This document shows, piece after piece, positions 43,279 through 56,779 of a DNA stretch of 64,000 bases. Position 1 is the first letter of the stretch, and every line of letters starts with the position of its first letter. The notes under the pieces are model-generated. The model was not told the origin of the DNA and did no database searches. It saw only the letters and a program-made list of their open reading frames with translations. Origin of the DNA: Mantis religiosa (lineage: Eukaryota; Arthropoda; Insecta; Mantodea; Mantidae); contig CM060953.1 in NCBI GenBank assembly GCA_030765055.1, positions 23,843,794 to 23,907,793 on the forward strand, in the 5' to 3' direction. The position numbers were made by a program, and so were the translations under genes.

Positions 43279-43941
43279 TGAGACTTTGTGGGCTTGTGAA
43301 ATTAAAAGTCCAGTGAAATTTTTTTTCCCCGTAGAGACACACTTTGGTCAGCCCTTAGAGTAGCAGAATTACGTCACATACACATACAACTTGCAAGGTC
43401 ATCAACCACAAACAAACTTCACTCTCGAAACAGAGCTGTGCGCGCACAGGAGTCAACGTTCCCCAGTGGCGGACGGCGGCTTCCTCTTATAGCTTACTCA
43501 GTATTCCGGAAATTCGTGTTCTCAAACAATCAGGACGACGTTAGAAGAATGACGAACTCTCCAGAAATTACCTCGAGTCCAACCCAATCCGAACAACTCC
43601 CAATAAGGGAGGGGCTCGAATGTTCGGCCCCAGGTTCCTCTAGTAACCTTCCATCCCGTCTTGAGTCCACATGACCAGATGGGGGGGGCTTGTTAGTCTC
43701 TAGGTCTTGCCCTATGGAAAGCCCCACGGTGGCGCTGGGCGCCCTTTTGGGACAGCTCGGTAACTCCCTGGTCGTCAGATGGGGGTCAATCTTCACTCTG
43801 TGTAGATTGCCCTGGTAGATACCCTCGGGCTCACCCCCCATCCCCGCCACTGTTTCGGCAAACCTTTATCTCCGCACTACCCTGTCCGTCGCTTTTAACG
43901 CGTCGGCCGCGCCGATTCACCGCAACAGTGCGTTCGTGACA
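43279..43941 (-). mobile_element. Solo LTR 4 (minus strand)
   Basis: On the minus strand it begins TGTCACGAACGCACTG and ends GCCCACAAAGTCTCA, sharing the start of LTR 2 and the GGACTTTTAATTTCAC end of LTRs 1 and 2. A TATA-like CTATAAGAGG lies near 43490. Flanks are ATAT (43275-43278) and ATTT (43942-43945), a 4-bp duplication with one change. At 663 bp it is the longest of the four, and no internal retrotransposon sequence adjoins it. Confidence 0.68.
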
Positions 43942-44294
43942 ATTTTATTTGATATAAATTATGTACCTTAACCAGTTATATATATTTATGTAGTAAGATC
44001 TTTTCCCTCTCCCTCGGTTTAGAATGAAGATCAGAATGAAGAGGAAAAATTAAGGATATGCATGCTTTTTATCAGAAAATATGTTAAACGTACTCCAATG
44101 AAAACTGTAGAGCCATTTGATAAAAATAAAAATATTTGAAAGCTGTTTCAACATTTAAAGGTACTTTGGCGTGTGGGAATTTACTTAAAATGTTTATGTC
44201 GAATGCCTGTAAGAAGATAACTTATAAAATTAGAATATCTTTATACAGAATAATAAAATAAACAGAACAATAAGCTTTATAATACTTTATAAAA
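43942..44294. other. No recognised feature
   Basis: AT-rich spacer. Confidence 0.45.
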
Positions 44295-44542
44295 CTTTGA
44301 TAGATTGAGTCAACATGAAAAATTCAGTGCCATGGCCGGGATTTGAACTATGGATCTCCTGGTTTCCGTCCAGTCGCTCTAACCCATTGAGCTACCATGG
44401 CCAACGTGCCGTCATGACATTTGACTGGTATATTTCCCCGGTAAACCACTAGGGGCTCTCGCATTCGAGATACACCGTTTGTGGCGACTTACTATCGTAA
44501 GTACTTAAGTCCCAGGCTTCATCATTTAACGCTTATTATTTT
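44295..44542 (-). repeat. Family P tRNA-like repeat, antisense copy
   Basis: TTTGATAGATTGAGTCAACA, the tRNA-like core in antisense (GGGATTTGAACTATGG to GAGCTACCATGGCC), and the full head (CTCTCGCATTCGAGATACAC, TAAGTCCCAGGCTTCATC). Confidence 0.85.
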
Positions 44543-44770
44543 AGTTAATTGATGGAAATTAATCATTTCCTCATACTAGCCTATATAGGCTCAGGTGTTT
44601 GATAGATTGAGTCGATATGAAAAATTCAATGCCATGGCCGGGATTCGATAGCCCAGAAGATCAGTGGTTCAAATCCCGGCCATGGCATTGCATTTTTTAT
44701 GTTGACTTAATCTATTAAAACCTTAGCCTGTATATAGCTAGTCTGAAGAAATGATTAACTTCCATCAATT
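44543..44770. repeat. Family P inverted dimer, short near-perfect palindrome
   Basis: The left arm, 44543 to about 44652 (TTAATTGATGGAAATTAATC to GGCCGGGATTCG), and the right arm, about 44660-44770 (GGTTCAAATCCCGGCC to CTTCCATCAATTAACT), are complementary with a loop of only a few bases. Most of both tRNA-like cores is deleted at the centre. Confidence 0.85.
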
Positions 44771-45120
44771 AACTAAAATAAGAAGCACTTGCTAAACCAA
44801 GGTGATGATTTTTTTCGAGTGGAAAAATCCGTAGCATATCTCTTTTTCGAAAGGTAAGTAAAGCCGGTGGTGTCTCTAGATTTATGCAAAAAAGCCAAAT
44901 AAAGAGGCCTCTCAGTAAAATGAAGCATTCTTTCACGCCTAATATAGAATGGAGCACAAGACTTCAGTTTCAATTTTTGAGCTATGCTATTCACAGATAC
45001 ATGTGCGCAAACATGGACCTTTTTGTACAAATGCTTTTTCTGGAGTCAGACTCAAAATTGTATTTTATATACAATTTGATTTCTAATACGTTAGATATGG
45101 TTAAAGCTCACTCTAGATGA

Positions 45121-45885
45121 TATAAAACGTTCTGTACCATTAACCACTTCTTAGAAATTCTTTGCTATTGGTTAGAATTTTCAAAAACTGTGGAATATTT
45201 TCTACTATAAATTGTTGCCCTTCTGCCATATCTTTTCTCTGATGTTCACCCTAACTCGCTGGTATACGTAAAACCAAATGTCTGATGAAAGTTTATTAAT
45301 AGAAGGATAAGTTGAGAGCAGTTTGTGAACGCTGGTAGGGTACGTTACAAAGAGCTGCCGCCATGTTGGTCACGTACCACGCCGCCCTCATGTACGTGCC
45401 GTTCGTGCTTAACCGCTACTCAGGTATGCGGGCGCCGTGCTGGTCGTAAAGCGTCCCGGCGCACAGCGTCCTTACGCTCAGCTGATGGATTCCGGAGACA
45501 TCGCGATGTGACGCGCATATTGGGATAAGACAACGGCCAAAAATGAACACGTGCCACAATTGCTTCATTGTTACAGCTCATTGACTAGGTCAAGCTCCTT
45601 ACAATTTGGAAACTCGAGGTAACGGAAAGTCTAAAATGGCGAAAACAAAACACAGACAGAAAAATCTCCCAAATCCTGCATTCACATCTACTCGCTCATC
45701 TACTAAATACCTTTCGTTAATACTTTCATTACAATTTACACTTTTATTGTAATATAAAAATACTACAATAAGGTAAAGCAACAGTCAACTCTCTAGATTG
45801 GTCAGTATGAAATTCGTTCTCTTTAACTGAGCACAAAAAATTAAAAAAATTATCTCCAATGAATAATCAAACCAATAATAAATAC
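45121..45885. other. Mostly unassigned; GC-rich island 45320-45550
   Basis: The island is rich in CG dinucleotides compared with the surroundings. It contains the candidate exon at 45363-45423. The rest is AT-rich. Short frames at 44773-45120 just before it have no motif. Confidence 0.4.
45363..45423 (+). CDS. Candidate first coding exon, unknown protein
   Basis: ATG 45363 lies in an ideal animal start context (GCCGCCATG). It opens MLVTYHAALMYVPFVLNRYS, where the frame meets CAG|GTATGC, a good splice-donor match. The peptide is hydrophobic, compatible with a membrane or signal segment. Reading on gives a stop within a few codons of the donor. No family is recognised and no second exon can be assigned, so this is only a candidate. 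Confidence 0.2.
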
Positions 45886-46092
45886 CTGTCTGCCTCACGT
45901 TCAAGAGGTCCCGAGTTCGAATCTCGGTTAGGGTGAGTTATCTGGATAACGTTTCTCCGGGGTTTTCCCTTATCCTGGAAGAAGGATGTCGGGTAACTCT
46001 GAGCTCCGTGGACCCTGAGCTCATCTCAGCATCATTTCACCCATTCCATTCATCGTCCGACAAGACTTAACGTTGGAGGACGTAAATTCCAA
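45886..46092 (+). mobile_element. Family V SINE, 5' end missing
   Basis: Starts at CCTGTCTGCCTCACGTTCAA, after the A-box, with a B-box GAGTTCGAATCTC and the complete body to AACGTTGGAGGACGTAAATT. Confidence 0.9.
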
Positions 46093-46106
46093 ACAAATAA
46101 TATGAA

Positions 46107-47035
46107 AGGGTAGAGCCAAACTGAAAAATGCAATACCATAGCCGGGATTTGAACTTTGGATCTTCTGGTCTCCGTCCAGCCGCTCTAAACCATTGAGCTA
46201 CTATGGCCAACGTGCCAACATGACGCTAAATTCTCCAACTGACTCGTGTTTTTCCCGGTAAACCACTAGGAGTTCTCATAAACACATGAGACAACTACCT
46301 TAATGGCGACTTACTATGCTGTAAGTACTTTAAGGCCCGGGCTTTACAGTTCGGACCACTATTAGGTCAATTAATGGAAATTAACTGTTCTTTCAGGCTA
46401 GCCGTGTGTAGGCTAAAGTATGGAAAGATAGAGCCAGACTGAAAAATTCAATGCCATAGACGGGAATTGAACCACGGATCTTCTGGTATCCATCCAGCCG
46501 CTCTAACCATTGAACTACTATGGCCAACGTGCCAACATGACACTAAATTCTCCAACTGACTCGTGTTTTTCCCGATAAACCACTAGGAGTTCTCATAAAC
46601 ACATGAGGCAACTACCTTAATGTCGACTTACTATGCTGCAAGTACTTTAAGGCCCGGGCTTTATAGTTAACCACTATTAGGTCAATTAATGGAAATTAAT
46701 TGTTATTTCAGACTAGCCGTGTGTAGGCTAAAGTATGGAAAGATAGAGTCAGACTGGAAAAATTCAATGCCATAGCCGGGACTTGAACCACGGATCTACT
46801 AGTTACCACCCAGCCGCTCTAACCCTTGAACTGACACGAGTCAGTTGGAGAATTTAATGTCATATCGGCACGTTGGCCATAGTAGCTCAAGGGCTAGAGC
46901 GGCTGGACGGCAACCTGTAAATCCGTGGTTCAAATCCCGGCTATGGCACTAAATTTTTTCAGTCTGACTCTATCTTTCCATACTTTAGCCTACACACGGT
47001 CAGTGTGAAAGAACAATTAATTTCTATTTTATTGA
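46107..47035. repeat. Cluster of family P2 tRNA-like repeats
   Basis: Two antisense monomers (about 46107-46375 and 46376-46700) are followed by an inverted dimer (about 46700-47035). They form a subfamily with AGCCAGACTGAAAAATTCAATG, CAACATGACACTAAATTCTCC and GTATGGAAAGATAGAG in place of the main-family versions. The two monomers are about 88 percent alike by eye, so the cluster grew partly by tandem duplication. Confidence 0.85.
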
Positions 47036-48262
47036 ATTAAGTTTTCGAAATATCAAATAATATGCAGATAAATCAGAATATTCAAAAAATAATTACTATA
47101 CACACAATAGTTCCAAAGAAAATCAAATATTTCAGAATCCAAATGAGTAATTCGAAAATGTTTGGTCATTGTGTTGAGTGTTAAAGTTGTGTTAACAAAT
47201 GCGATGTTAGAAAGAACACGTTTTCTTGTGTTCCTGTAGCTGCAATGGCGGTCAGTACGACAACATTAATTTACTCTCGTGCACACTCACACACATACAC
47301 ATATAGCCATTTCTTTCTCTACATGATCTGGCAATCGTGAGCTGGCCGGCGAAACTACACCTCACTCAAGTCGGGAAAATAACAAAAGGAACTAAAGCGA
47401 AAAGGAAATGGTAGAAATAAAAGAACATAGTAGGTAGGTATCTGCGTTCTATTACGAGTAGAAGTAATAATTTCGAAGCTCAGCGGTTGTATTTGCCCCC
47501 ATGATTAGAGAGAGGGCCTTTTCAGACAGCTGGACGCTTCATATGCAACACAAGGTGCACAAAACTCTACGACCTGGCAGAAATACGAGGTACGTACAGC
47601 TCGGGGTTTTAGGTTATGTTGTCCATTGTCGTAGGTTTCCTAAACGCTTAAAATAGGATTTGTAGGCATTTTGTGAATCGTAAACTGGCAGAGGTACTAT
47701 CAAACACGTGTTTAACAGTTCTGAAAATGAGAAAAGCAAAAGAATTCTTAGAATTTAGCAAAATTTATATCTAAGATGCGAATTAGAAGCTTATGATTTG
47801 GCAACGCATAATGTGAAATGTTTATTTGAGTAGTCATGAAATTGGCAAGGCTTATGTAGGCTGCATCTCTGCATTTCAGCTGCAGTTTATCGAAACTTAC
47901 ACTTCTCATTTTCAAGGTTTGTAAAGAGTTACGACTCTGAGATAGTTGTGATGTATGTAGTAGCTGTTACCAATCTAACTTTACATTAGTACTCCAAGCG
48001 CATAGTTTGTGTTCATGAATTGCTGAAAACTTTCTTATTAAATCACATATATTTTATTCTAAATAGTACTGCGACTTTGGAAGACACAAGTGGTAAATGC
48101 TTTATATTTCGTGATAAACACCAAATGACATTCAGGCATAAACAATATAAAACTTTCACAACGTTATAATCTGACCGAGTGCATATCAATGACATAAAAA
48201 TATAGCTGTAAATTGTTTCCTTATATATAAATAAATAAGAATAGGCTGAGTAGATACTCTTA
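47036..48262. other. No recognised feature
   Basis: AT-rich. No long frame. Confidence 0.45.
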
Positions 48263-48487
48263 TTTTTAATTTCTGTCCTTCAGCGTTAAGTCATATCGCA
48301 CGATGAATGAAATGAAGCCCAAATGAGCCCAGGATCCTGAGAGCTTAAGAGTTACCTCACATTAATCTTTCAGGATATGGAAAAAAACTCAGAAAACCTT
48401 ATACAGTAGCTCACCCTCACCAAGATTCAAACTCGGAACCTCCTCTATCTCAGGCAGACACTCTACCATCTACGTTACAGAGGCGGC
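48263..48487 (-). mobile_element. Family V SINE, diverged
   Basis: TTTCTGTCCTTCAGCGTTAAG, TTTCAGGATATGGAAAA and GATTCAAACTCGGAACC to TTACAGAGGCGGC. An old copy. Confidence 0.85.
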
Positions 48488-51400
48488 TCTTGAAATTTGC
48501 ATACATAAGAGACAAAAATGAATTCCCAATTAAGAAAAGTATAGCTAATGGAAAATTAAAACCTAGACAAGATCTTTCTCCGAAATGGTAATGAATTCGG
48601 CATAAATTATACTCTTTATCGATGTTTATATTTTTCTGCTAAGAATGTTTACATCTTTTACGGTTTGCCGTTTATGCCGGTCATTCAGAATGGGAATTTC
48701 AAGAAGATAATCCTAGAAAATTCAATATAGGCATTTGTTTTTTCATAAGAATATCTTAAACATCGGCACTTTAAATTTTATTGTCCTCTTATTTTTGATA
48801 AAATCAACATTATTGACAAATGTTTCATTTATAGTCAAGTTGGCAGGATTTTATTAAATATCTCACATAGAACACGATGAATCTAAATACCATATTGAGA
48901 CAGTTTTATTGTGGTCATGCTAAGGAGTTGTACGTTGCATTTAAGTTTTTTTAAAAGATTGTATTTCTTTTTCTTTAATGTTCTATGTAAATGCAACAAT
49001 AGCCTATGCGAAAAAAGTTAAATAAATTCTTTGGCCGTGAACATATAGAATAGTATCTGCTTTTTGGTGCCACGTCCTGGATAGTGGAGGAAGTGTGTAT
49101 TGCTTTGAAATTATTGCTTTACCGCTACAAAGTTTAGTGTTTAAAAATCTATTTGTTTAGGGGTTATACTCCTCACAAACAGACACGGGTAAGAGCGGAA
49201 CGTTTCTACAAAGAGGTAGGTAATGTTTGAAAGGAAGACACAAGACTGTGCAACAAGCGAAGTTACATGAATATGCAGTAACCATGCATTTTTTTATTAG
49301 GTAAACCTGTACAAGTATAAAGTGATGCGTATCTGAAATTAAGTTTGTGTACAGCTATTTATTACGTCGTTGGATACTTGATTCCGCAGCTGCCATCTGG
49401 CGATTATAAAACACAAACATTGCACCTATATGCCAACTGAGGCATTAATCCAAAGTCACCTAAAACAAGTTCCCGTGGTATTTACACATTACCTACCGGA
49501 CCTAGAGCACCTTGCGGAATCACAAACAGAAATAAATAAGTTAATAAGAAAGAAATTAAGTTAAGTAACTGAAAAAATCATATGTGAAATCTTAAAAAAA
49601 AAAAATCTCAATAGCAGATCGATTCATTTGATATTTTAACCGCAACATATGTTTAATAAGTAATATTTGTGCCTAACTTTAGGCATATCTGTAAATTTAT
49701 TTCAAGGTGCGGTTAATTTGTTTCTTTTTGGTATTTATATAGGTATACTTACAGTAATTTGAAGAACTATTGCATTCCAGCGAAAAATTCTACACCAATA
49801 TATCACTGAAAGTCTATGTTTTGTACTCTCTGGATAAAATAAGGAAATTGTCTGATAACTTCTGTCATATGTTTCGGTCAAAAACGAAATAAACCCCGCA
49901 TCCCAAATGAACTTTGCCTGGAATATTTTTTAGAAAATATTGTTTTTCTAAAAAGCTCTTACAGATTTTGATTAAAGAACTAATATCTACTTTAAATACT
50001 TTCTTTAAAAATTAAACGCATACCTGACTTTTCTAGAAATTACTTCTGAATTACATTTGTATAATTAGTAAACCGTAAAAGATACACAAAATATTACTAC
50101 AAAAAATATAGACCCTATTTGTTATGGAGATTGCAGATTATGAGAGTTTCCTTGATAATGTTTTAAATTTTGAAAACCTTATTCTTTTCTAAAATATAGA
50201 AGTGATTTTGGCTTTCATTTATTATTCTTTTTATCTATAGGTGCAAGAAACAAATGATAGAACAAAATGAAATGAGGTAAAAGAAAAGAACAACCGTTTA
50301 ATGAAGCATTATTATCTATTCTAATCTTCTTCTTAGGCACTGGACTAATTCAGTCCCTAAATAAAGGATAGTAGGTAAAATATTAATAATTACTGGGTTA
50401 CCTGAAAATGATATTTTGGTCTTTAAAGAGTATGGAATATGAAAGCCATCATAGAGAGACTCTTAAAAACATTTGACTATCGTTCAAAGCTTACTCTATT
50501 TACAAATACCCTTCGTAACTGTAACAAATAATGCAATAGACAAATTTCTGAAAATATTTATCGAGCTAAGCATTAAGTTTATACAAGAGTAGAGAAAGTG
50601 ACGAGTGTAATACATCAGACTTTTTGCTTTAAGTTTACAAAATGTTTAATAAGGTCCATAACTAAGCACGTTATCAAAACTTCGTCCAAAGTTTTATAAC
50701 ATTAGTAACAAAATGTCCAATTTGTACCGTAAATCACATCGGGTGGAGAATTTATGAATGAGAAATGCCTCGACAAATAAAAACCCGAGAAAAGAAATTT
50801 AAAAATGAAACTTTCTCACTTGATGCTGTTTCAGTGCATACACAGATCCTTTTTCGTCTTCTCCTCTGCAATTTATTATTTGAAGTTTTCTTTGCAACTG
50901 TCACACTTTCATAATTCTATAATTTCGTTCCCTGGTTTTCTTTTACTGTTATATTAATTGTTCCAATTGGCTGTGTGACTCTTAAAATTAGTTCCTCCTC
51001 TTCATCTTTGGGACCTTTATTAAGTACCAGCCTAAATGAATGTAATTCAAAATTAGTTATAAAACGTTACCCAGCGACAGAAGTATTTTAAGAGCCTGTG
51101 GCTATTTGAGAGATTAGCAGTTCGGTGCTCTTTGCATGACAAGCAGGGGAGGAGGGGAAAAAACAATAACGACCTCTTATTTGTATATAATTGGAACATG
51201 CAATCTAACAAAAATGGATACTTCGGAAATAGATAAGTCCAAAAAGTGCATTAAACAGTAACAGTGTGCTCTAAGAAAACCTAAATTTTTTGTGGTTTAT
51301 GATTTTTTCTATTACTGTTTACAAGTTATACAGGTCATTCATAACGAAGATTTAAGATATACATATTATATTTCAATAAAAACTATTGAAACTACGTTTA

Positions 51401-53030
51401 ATTTAAAGAATTTGTTTAACTTTTGGAGTCCAGTTTAGAGTAGTTCGATTTAAATACCTTCGTGTACACTCTTGGAGGACGGAATTGTTGTGGAACTGTT
51501 TATGTAGTAGAAAGACTGAAAACGAAAAATTAAAATAAAATAAAAGTATTCTATGAAGCACTTAATTTACTTCAAATACATTTGTCGCAGCATTAGCCAA
51601 TTATAAGGTACTTCGTTCCTACTTTTAAAACGGTATCGATGTTCAGTTTTTTGTCGGAAGGTTTAGAAAGAATATAGAATTTAAGCCCCTCTCTTTAAAA
51701 CATCTGAATATCGGTATCTCGCTTCAACCTATAATGAATAAATTTGCCATAAAACGAGATCTGTAAAGAAACTATATAAAATGAACGAGGATGAGTAGAT
51801 AAAGTCATAGCGCATAATAGTTTTGTACACAAATGAACTCCTAAAGAGCTGTGTGCCCCATGGGGACTGAAAGGTTAAACAGAGAACTTGGTTTCAGCAA
51901 TCACTTCACGCCAATTACAGAACGTAGAGGCAGCACCTAGTTATGAATCACCCTACGGTATGGATAGGCGGTAATCAGTACAGGTACAGGCAACAAAACA
52001 ACATCGCTAACAACAGCGACAGCAGGCTGTAGGTATCATCTTTACACCAGCAACCTGCTTATTCACATCAGATGCTTTAATGATCTTAATTTCTGTAAGG
52101 CTCGCAGTTATCTGTGTACCAAAATGAGATGGGCTCTACCTACAACACAAACTTTCACATCGCTCAATAGTGATTTATATTAGAACTAACATTATTTAAT
52201 TATTTGGCTGTAATCATACTTAGAAGCACTTTTAAAGTCAAACTAAGCAAAATGTTAAGGGAATTTTGAAGCCCTACAACGAGATTAGCAAATGTTTACT
52301 CTTTATTCCTTATTTTGTTTTGTGTAATTGTTGGAAACGCAACACTGGTAGTAGTAAGCAAACAACGTTCATCTAGCTTGCTACAGTTGCTGACGTAAGG
52401 GCGCGACTATAATCTATCTCAACCAAGTTTAATCCTGCTGTAAATATCTGGGCGGGAAGAGAGACAGAGACATTGGGACAGAAAACTGTTAAGATGTTGA
52501 TTGGTTAAGCGAAGTTAACGGGCGTTTTCTTTTATTTTCATGTCTACGATAAACCCCTCCTTTAAATACAGTACTGTAAGTAGTTTTCTGATCACTGCTC
52601 TGTGAGAGCTAATTTCGGAGAGAGAAAAGTATGCAAATGTTTCGATTATTATAAACGTAATAGCCCCACATTTTATCTTTCTGCTTCACATACCACATAG
52701 ATGTGTTCTGTATGCTATATACAGAAGACCTGTGAAATTATACACACCTTTAACTTATGTTAAATTAAGCTGCATTTTATTTAACAATTACTAAAGGACA
52801 CTGCTATTATATCGTATACCAGGCAGCTCTCTCACAACGAGGTCTGTATCGAGTTGAATGCTGATTAAGATGTTATTGTTTAAAGTGTGGAGTTACTTCT
52901 GATATTTAACACTGTAGTTCCTGTACATCTCACGTATTTATACCTCAAAAACCCAAGAACACTTATGTACGAGTATATGTAATTTAAAATCAGTAAACTT
53001 TTCATCATAGAGCAGGCCGGTGCTTCAGCC
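48488..53030. other. Repeat-poor AT-rich stretch, no gene seen
   Basis: Over 4.5 kb I find no copy of any repeat family present elsewhere in the window and no open frame of 60 codons or more. An intron or a regulatory intergenic region would fit, but nothing proves it. Confidence 0.5.
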
Positions 53031-53032
53031 AA

Positions 53033-53365
53033 ATGAAACACAGTCGAGGTAAACCTTTAAAAAGTGGCGAGAGGCGAATGATCGCGCATTTTTTGCGGTG
53101 CTTAAAGAAAGAAATTCGGAATCGTGTATAAAACATTGAGAAAGAAACTGGTGATTTCCTTGATGTTTCCGCAAGAAGTGTACATAGCATTAAAATGGAA
53201 TAGCAAGCATCTGGAACTCCAAGAACAGCGGAAAAATCGCGTAAATGCAAACAGCGCGTGGAGAAATACGACGATTTTACGAAAAGCGCTATACGCAGTA
53301 AAGTTCATGATTATTTTATCAGAAATGAACCAACTCATAGATCTAATAGGATAACGTGTAACCCA
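53033..53365 (+). pseudogene. Transposase N-terminal relic, arthropod family
   Basis: From ATG 53033, MKHSRGKPLKSGERRMIAHF is followed by a stop. Later frames give ETGDFLDVSARSVHSIK, GTPRTAEKSRKCK, VEKYDDFTKSAIRSKV and FIRNEPTHR. The order KPL.SGER.M, VS..SV..I, GTP, YDDF...AIRR.V, F...NE.PT is that of the DNA-binding half of a repetitive arthropod DDE family whose catalytic half resembles 31451-31962. Frameshifts separate the blocks, and no catalytic part follows here. Confidence 0.6.
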
Positions 53366-56300
53366 ATTCTATTTATTGTCTAAAAGTTAGCGCTGCTATA
53401 TGTACTGCTAGTGTTGCAAAAGTCATGCGTGCATGTAGCGTGTGAAACGTCGGGAGTTGAGTCAGCTCCACCTTGTTGCTTACGGCAGGATTAAACTATC
53501 CTGAGACAGAGTAGGTATAGAGAGGTCACCCCGAACGTCATTGCATTTGTCGCAGGACAGTGGTACACAATACGTAGAGCTGTCTAAAGGCATAACCAAT
53601 AGTAAGACACTAGTTTCCTACTAGAAATACTAAATTATCAAAACACTACCTGCCAGACTTTGTAGCAATAGCTAAAATATCAAGTGATTAATTAATTTAA
53701 TTTACCTCCTCCCTTTCTTTATCAAATACTGTTCGATTTCCCAGAAATTACGTTCTCTTTGCATCACAAGAGCAAGCAGTGACGAGTTCAAAACGGTGTG
53801 AAGTATTTGAAAATTAAAAACAATAAAGAACTTCTTGAAAATAGTTACCTATTGCAATAATAGACACGATACAAGAATTAAATGTAAGATATTTTGTGAG
53901 TAGTAGAAAATTCTTTTAACCCTTATATCATACACCATTTTTAAGCACAGTTCTAAATATTTATAGATATTATAAATTATATATAAATGTAACATACTGT
54001 TTTATATTTCTCGTGGCCTTGATATTCATCGGGTTGCGATGTTCATTTGTCTTGCATAGCTTCAGTGTTGGCAACATGACTGCTACATAAGGCAGGCAGT
54101 GGAAATAATAAAACAATGAAATTGACGTAATAAAATTTTAATTAATAGATTACAGCTTGTTTCAGCCTCACTCGTCTTTTGATGGAGCTAAAATGTTGAT
54201 TGTGTAATTATTACAGTTTGAAATAGTTAATTCTTCGGCTGAGGAAGTGGGAACTAAATTATTCGTTACATGATTCACTACAGGTCCATTGTTTGGTTTT
54301 GAAAGAGTTGAAATAATTTCACTCTCTCTGCTGCTTGTAATATTTCAGCAGGTTCGGTATAGTCCATATTCACATTCAAATAACCCGCCATTTTTTACTA
54401 GTAATATTTAAGTCAGATTCACGACCTCTTTGAATGAAGTGATTGTAAATTCCACAAGGTTTTGAGCCCTGACCAAAAGAATTTTCTACGTTTAACATAG
54501 TCCTGAACTACTAAAAGGCCCACTTTTACGATCAGCTGACTAAAAAAAAGTATTTATTTGATATCGTATCTTTTAATCAGAACTTCGTTTACGGAGTAGT
54601 AAGCTTTGTTTATCCTTTACGATAGAAATACAAAACATGGAAGCGTACCTATTTCTATTTCAAGTGGCCACTAAACATGCATTTTCAATGAAATATCGAT
54701 ATAGCAGTTTTGAGTGTTTTATAATATCTCTACCTACAAGATCACAGATTCCTTCTCCTATGCGTGGCGGCCAATTGGAAACAAAAGAGAGTGAGAGGAA
54801 AACAAACAAAAGAATGCACCATAGCATCAAAATATACAGGCTTCTGTTTGAGATTGGAAATCTGCGAGCCATCGCAAGATCATTCCTCGGGGAAACAGCA
54901 GCAATTTCCTGCCGAGACACGGGAGAAGATTAACAGTCAGGTCTCCCCAGGGACGTAGGCAGTGTCGAAAGGAGAATCATCATTGGGAGCAGGCAGTCTC
55001 TTCATAGAGAGATCGAGTCTTGCTTTGTTCACTTGAATCTTTCCACCTATACTCTTGTGTTTCCACAAACTACTTCATGTTTAGAACAAAGTTTGCGAAG
55101 ACAGTTTCATCATACATTTTATTGATAGTAGAAACAAAATAAGTATAAAATCTAGTCGCTAAATGCTTGCCTAGAAATTATAGAAGCTTTCAATTTGATC
55201 CCTAGAAACTGAACAGCAACAGAACTTTTTAAAAATGACAAATTACTACAATTTTATTTTTCGTCTGTCTCTTGTGATTTATTAAATTGTACAAATTAAT
55301 TCTTCCGTATGAGACGACCAAAACTTCAAGATATAAATTTTAATTTTTATATAAATATCTTTAAAATATTACTATTTTGGGAAATTTAAGGATTCTAAGA
55401 ATTGCCTTGAAGAAAGATTTTCTTGAAAAATTTAGTTTCAGAATTTAGTATGAAGAACATAAATATAAAATTTTGTCTCCATTTTGAGTCACATGGTGTG
55501 TGCCTCTCACTCACACAACGAAATACACTTATTTTTACTTTCTCTTATTTTTATAAAAAGGCAACTATCAGACACTCATAGTCCATTAAATACCCAACTA
55601 GTTATTTAACTTTACTTTCTTTCCAGTATGTGACACTTGATTCTTAGGGAAATCCCCTACCCCAAACTGCCTTTACATAAATGCGTTTTATTTTCTTAAT
55701 AATCCTCTAATGATTTTTATAAAAAATACGGTATTTTATGATGCTTTTATGACGAATGAAATGTACATCTCGAATTTTCTGGGAATGTCCTCAGAATTGT
55801 TCATTTTGGACGGCTTTTTGTAAGTGGCAAACCGTAAGATTTGCCTCTTATTTGAATTTTCCAAAGAGAACGTCGTAATATATAATTCATCTCCTGGCCA
55901 CGTTAAAACAACGGAATGTCAAAGAATTCGCATAGCAACTTTTAAAACAGCTGACTATAGCATTAAGTCTACTGCATTTTCATAACTGTAACTAGCTGAC
56001 CTGGCGAACTTCCTACCGCCAATAAAAGTTGTCTGTACTTATGTATATAAATAAAACAAATTCGAATTATTTATCTATAATTTAGGTGAACAGATCAGAT
56101 CTAATTTTGTGTAAACCTCAGAGTTGGCGAGTTTTCTGTCTCGTGGTTCTAAGAGCCATATACTCAATGGAATGCTCCACTTTTTTCAGGTAATGTTTAT
56201 TTTCTCAAACGTGGGACAACCAATTCAGGACTTAATTACTTAAACTCAAAGGGGGAAGAAATCCCTTCTCAAGGGCAAAGTGTCCGGATCACTTAAAAAA

Positions 56301-56779
56301 ATTCCCAAGAGTAAATTACCCGCGCTTTAATTCTTTTCCCATCATGCACTTCCCTTCGATTTTACCATGGTAATCTAATTACATACTTCTTACCAACTTC
56401 CAGGGACGGTAGAAGGAAAAAAAATCAATTTAATCCAGCAACTTTTAAAAGGAGGGTTAAAATGCTATTATGTTTCGGGCTATAAGACAACATTTTTAGC
56501 TCACATTTTGTAAAACGTCAATTATAACATCGTTTAGGCTATACAAGTTAAAATGGAATAGGCATAAGTAATTTTATATCATATTGTACAAACGCCATAT
56601 TGGAAACAGGGACTGGAATAGATTTTAAATATCATTTTGAGAGTTCTTTAGATAAAAATGTTCTGGAAGTGAACAATGAGGTTGCAATTTTGTAATAAGG
56701 AATCACTCAAATCGTTTATAATGCTAGTCTGTTTAAATATTTTGAATAAGTATCCAAATTGATATGGAAAACCGAAATG
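53366..56779. other. No recognised feature
   Basis: AT-rich. Overlapping frames of up to 98 codons at 54637-54958 lie on both strands in a GC-richer patch without a motif. Confidence 0.45.

Noticed and set aside
54637..54958. Possible host exon near 54.7 kb
   Set aside because: Frames on both strands are equally open, and none has a motif or good splice sites that I could defend.
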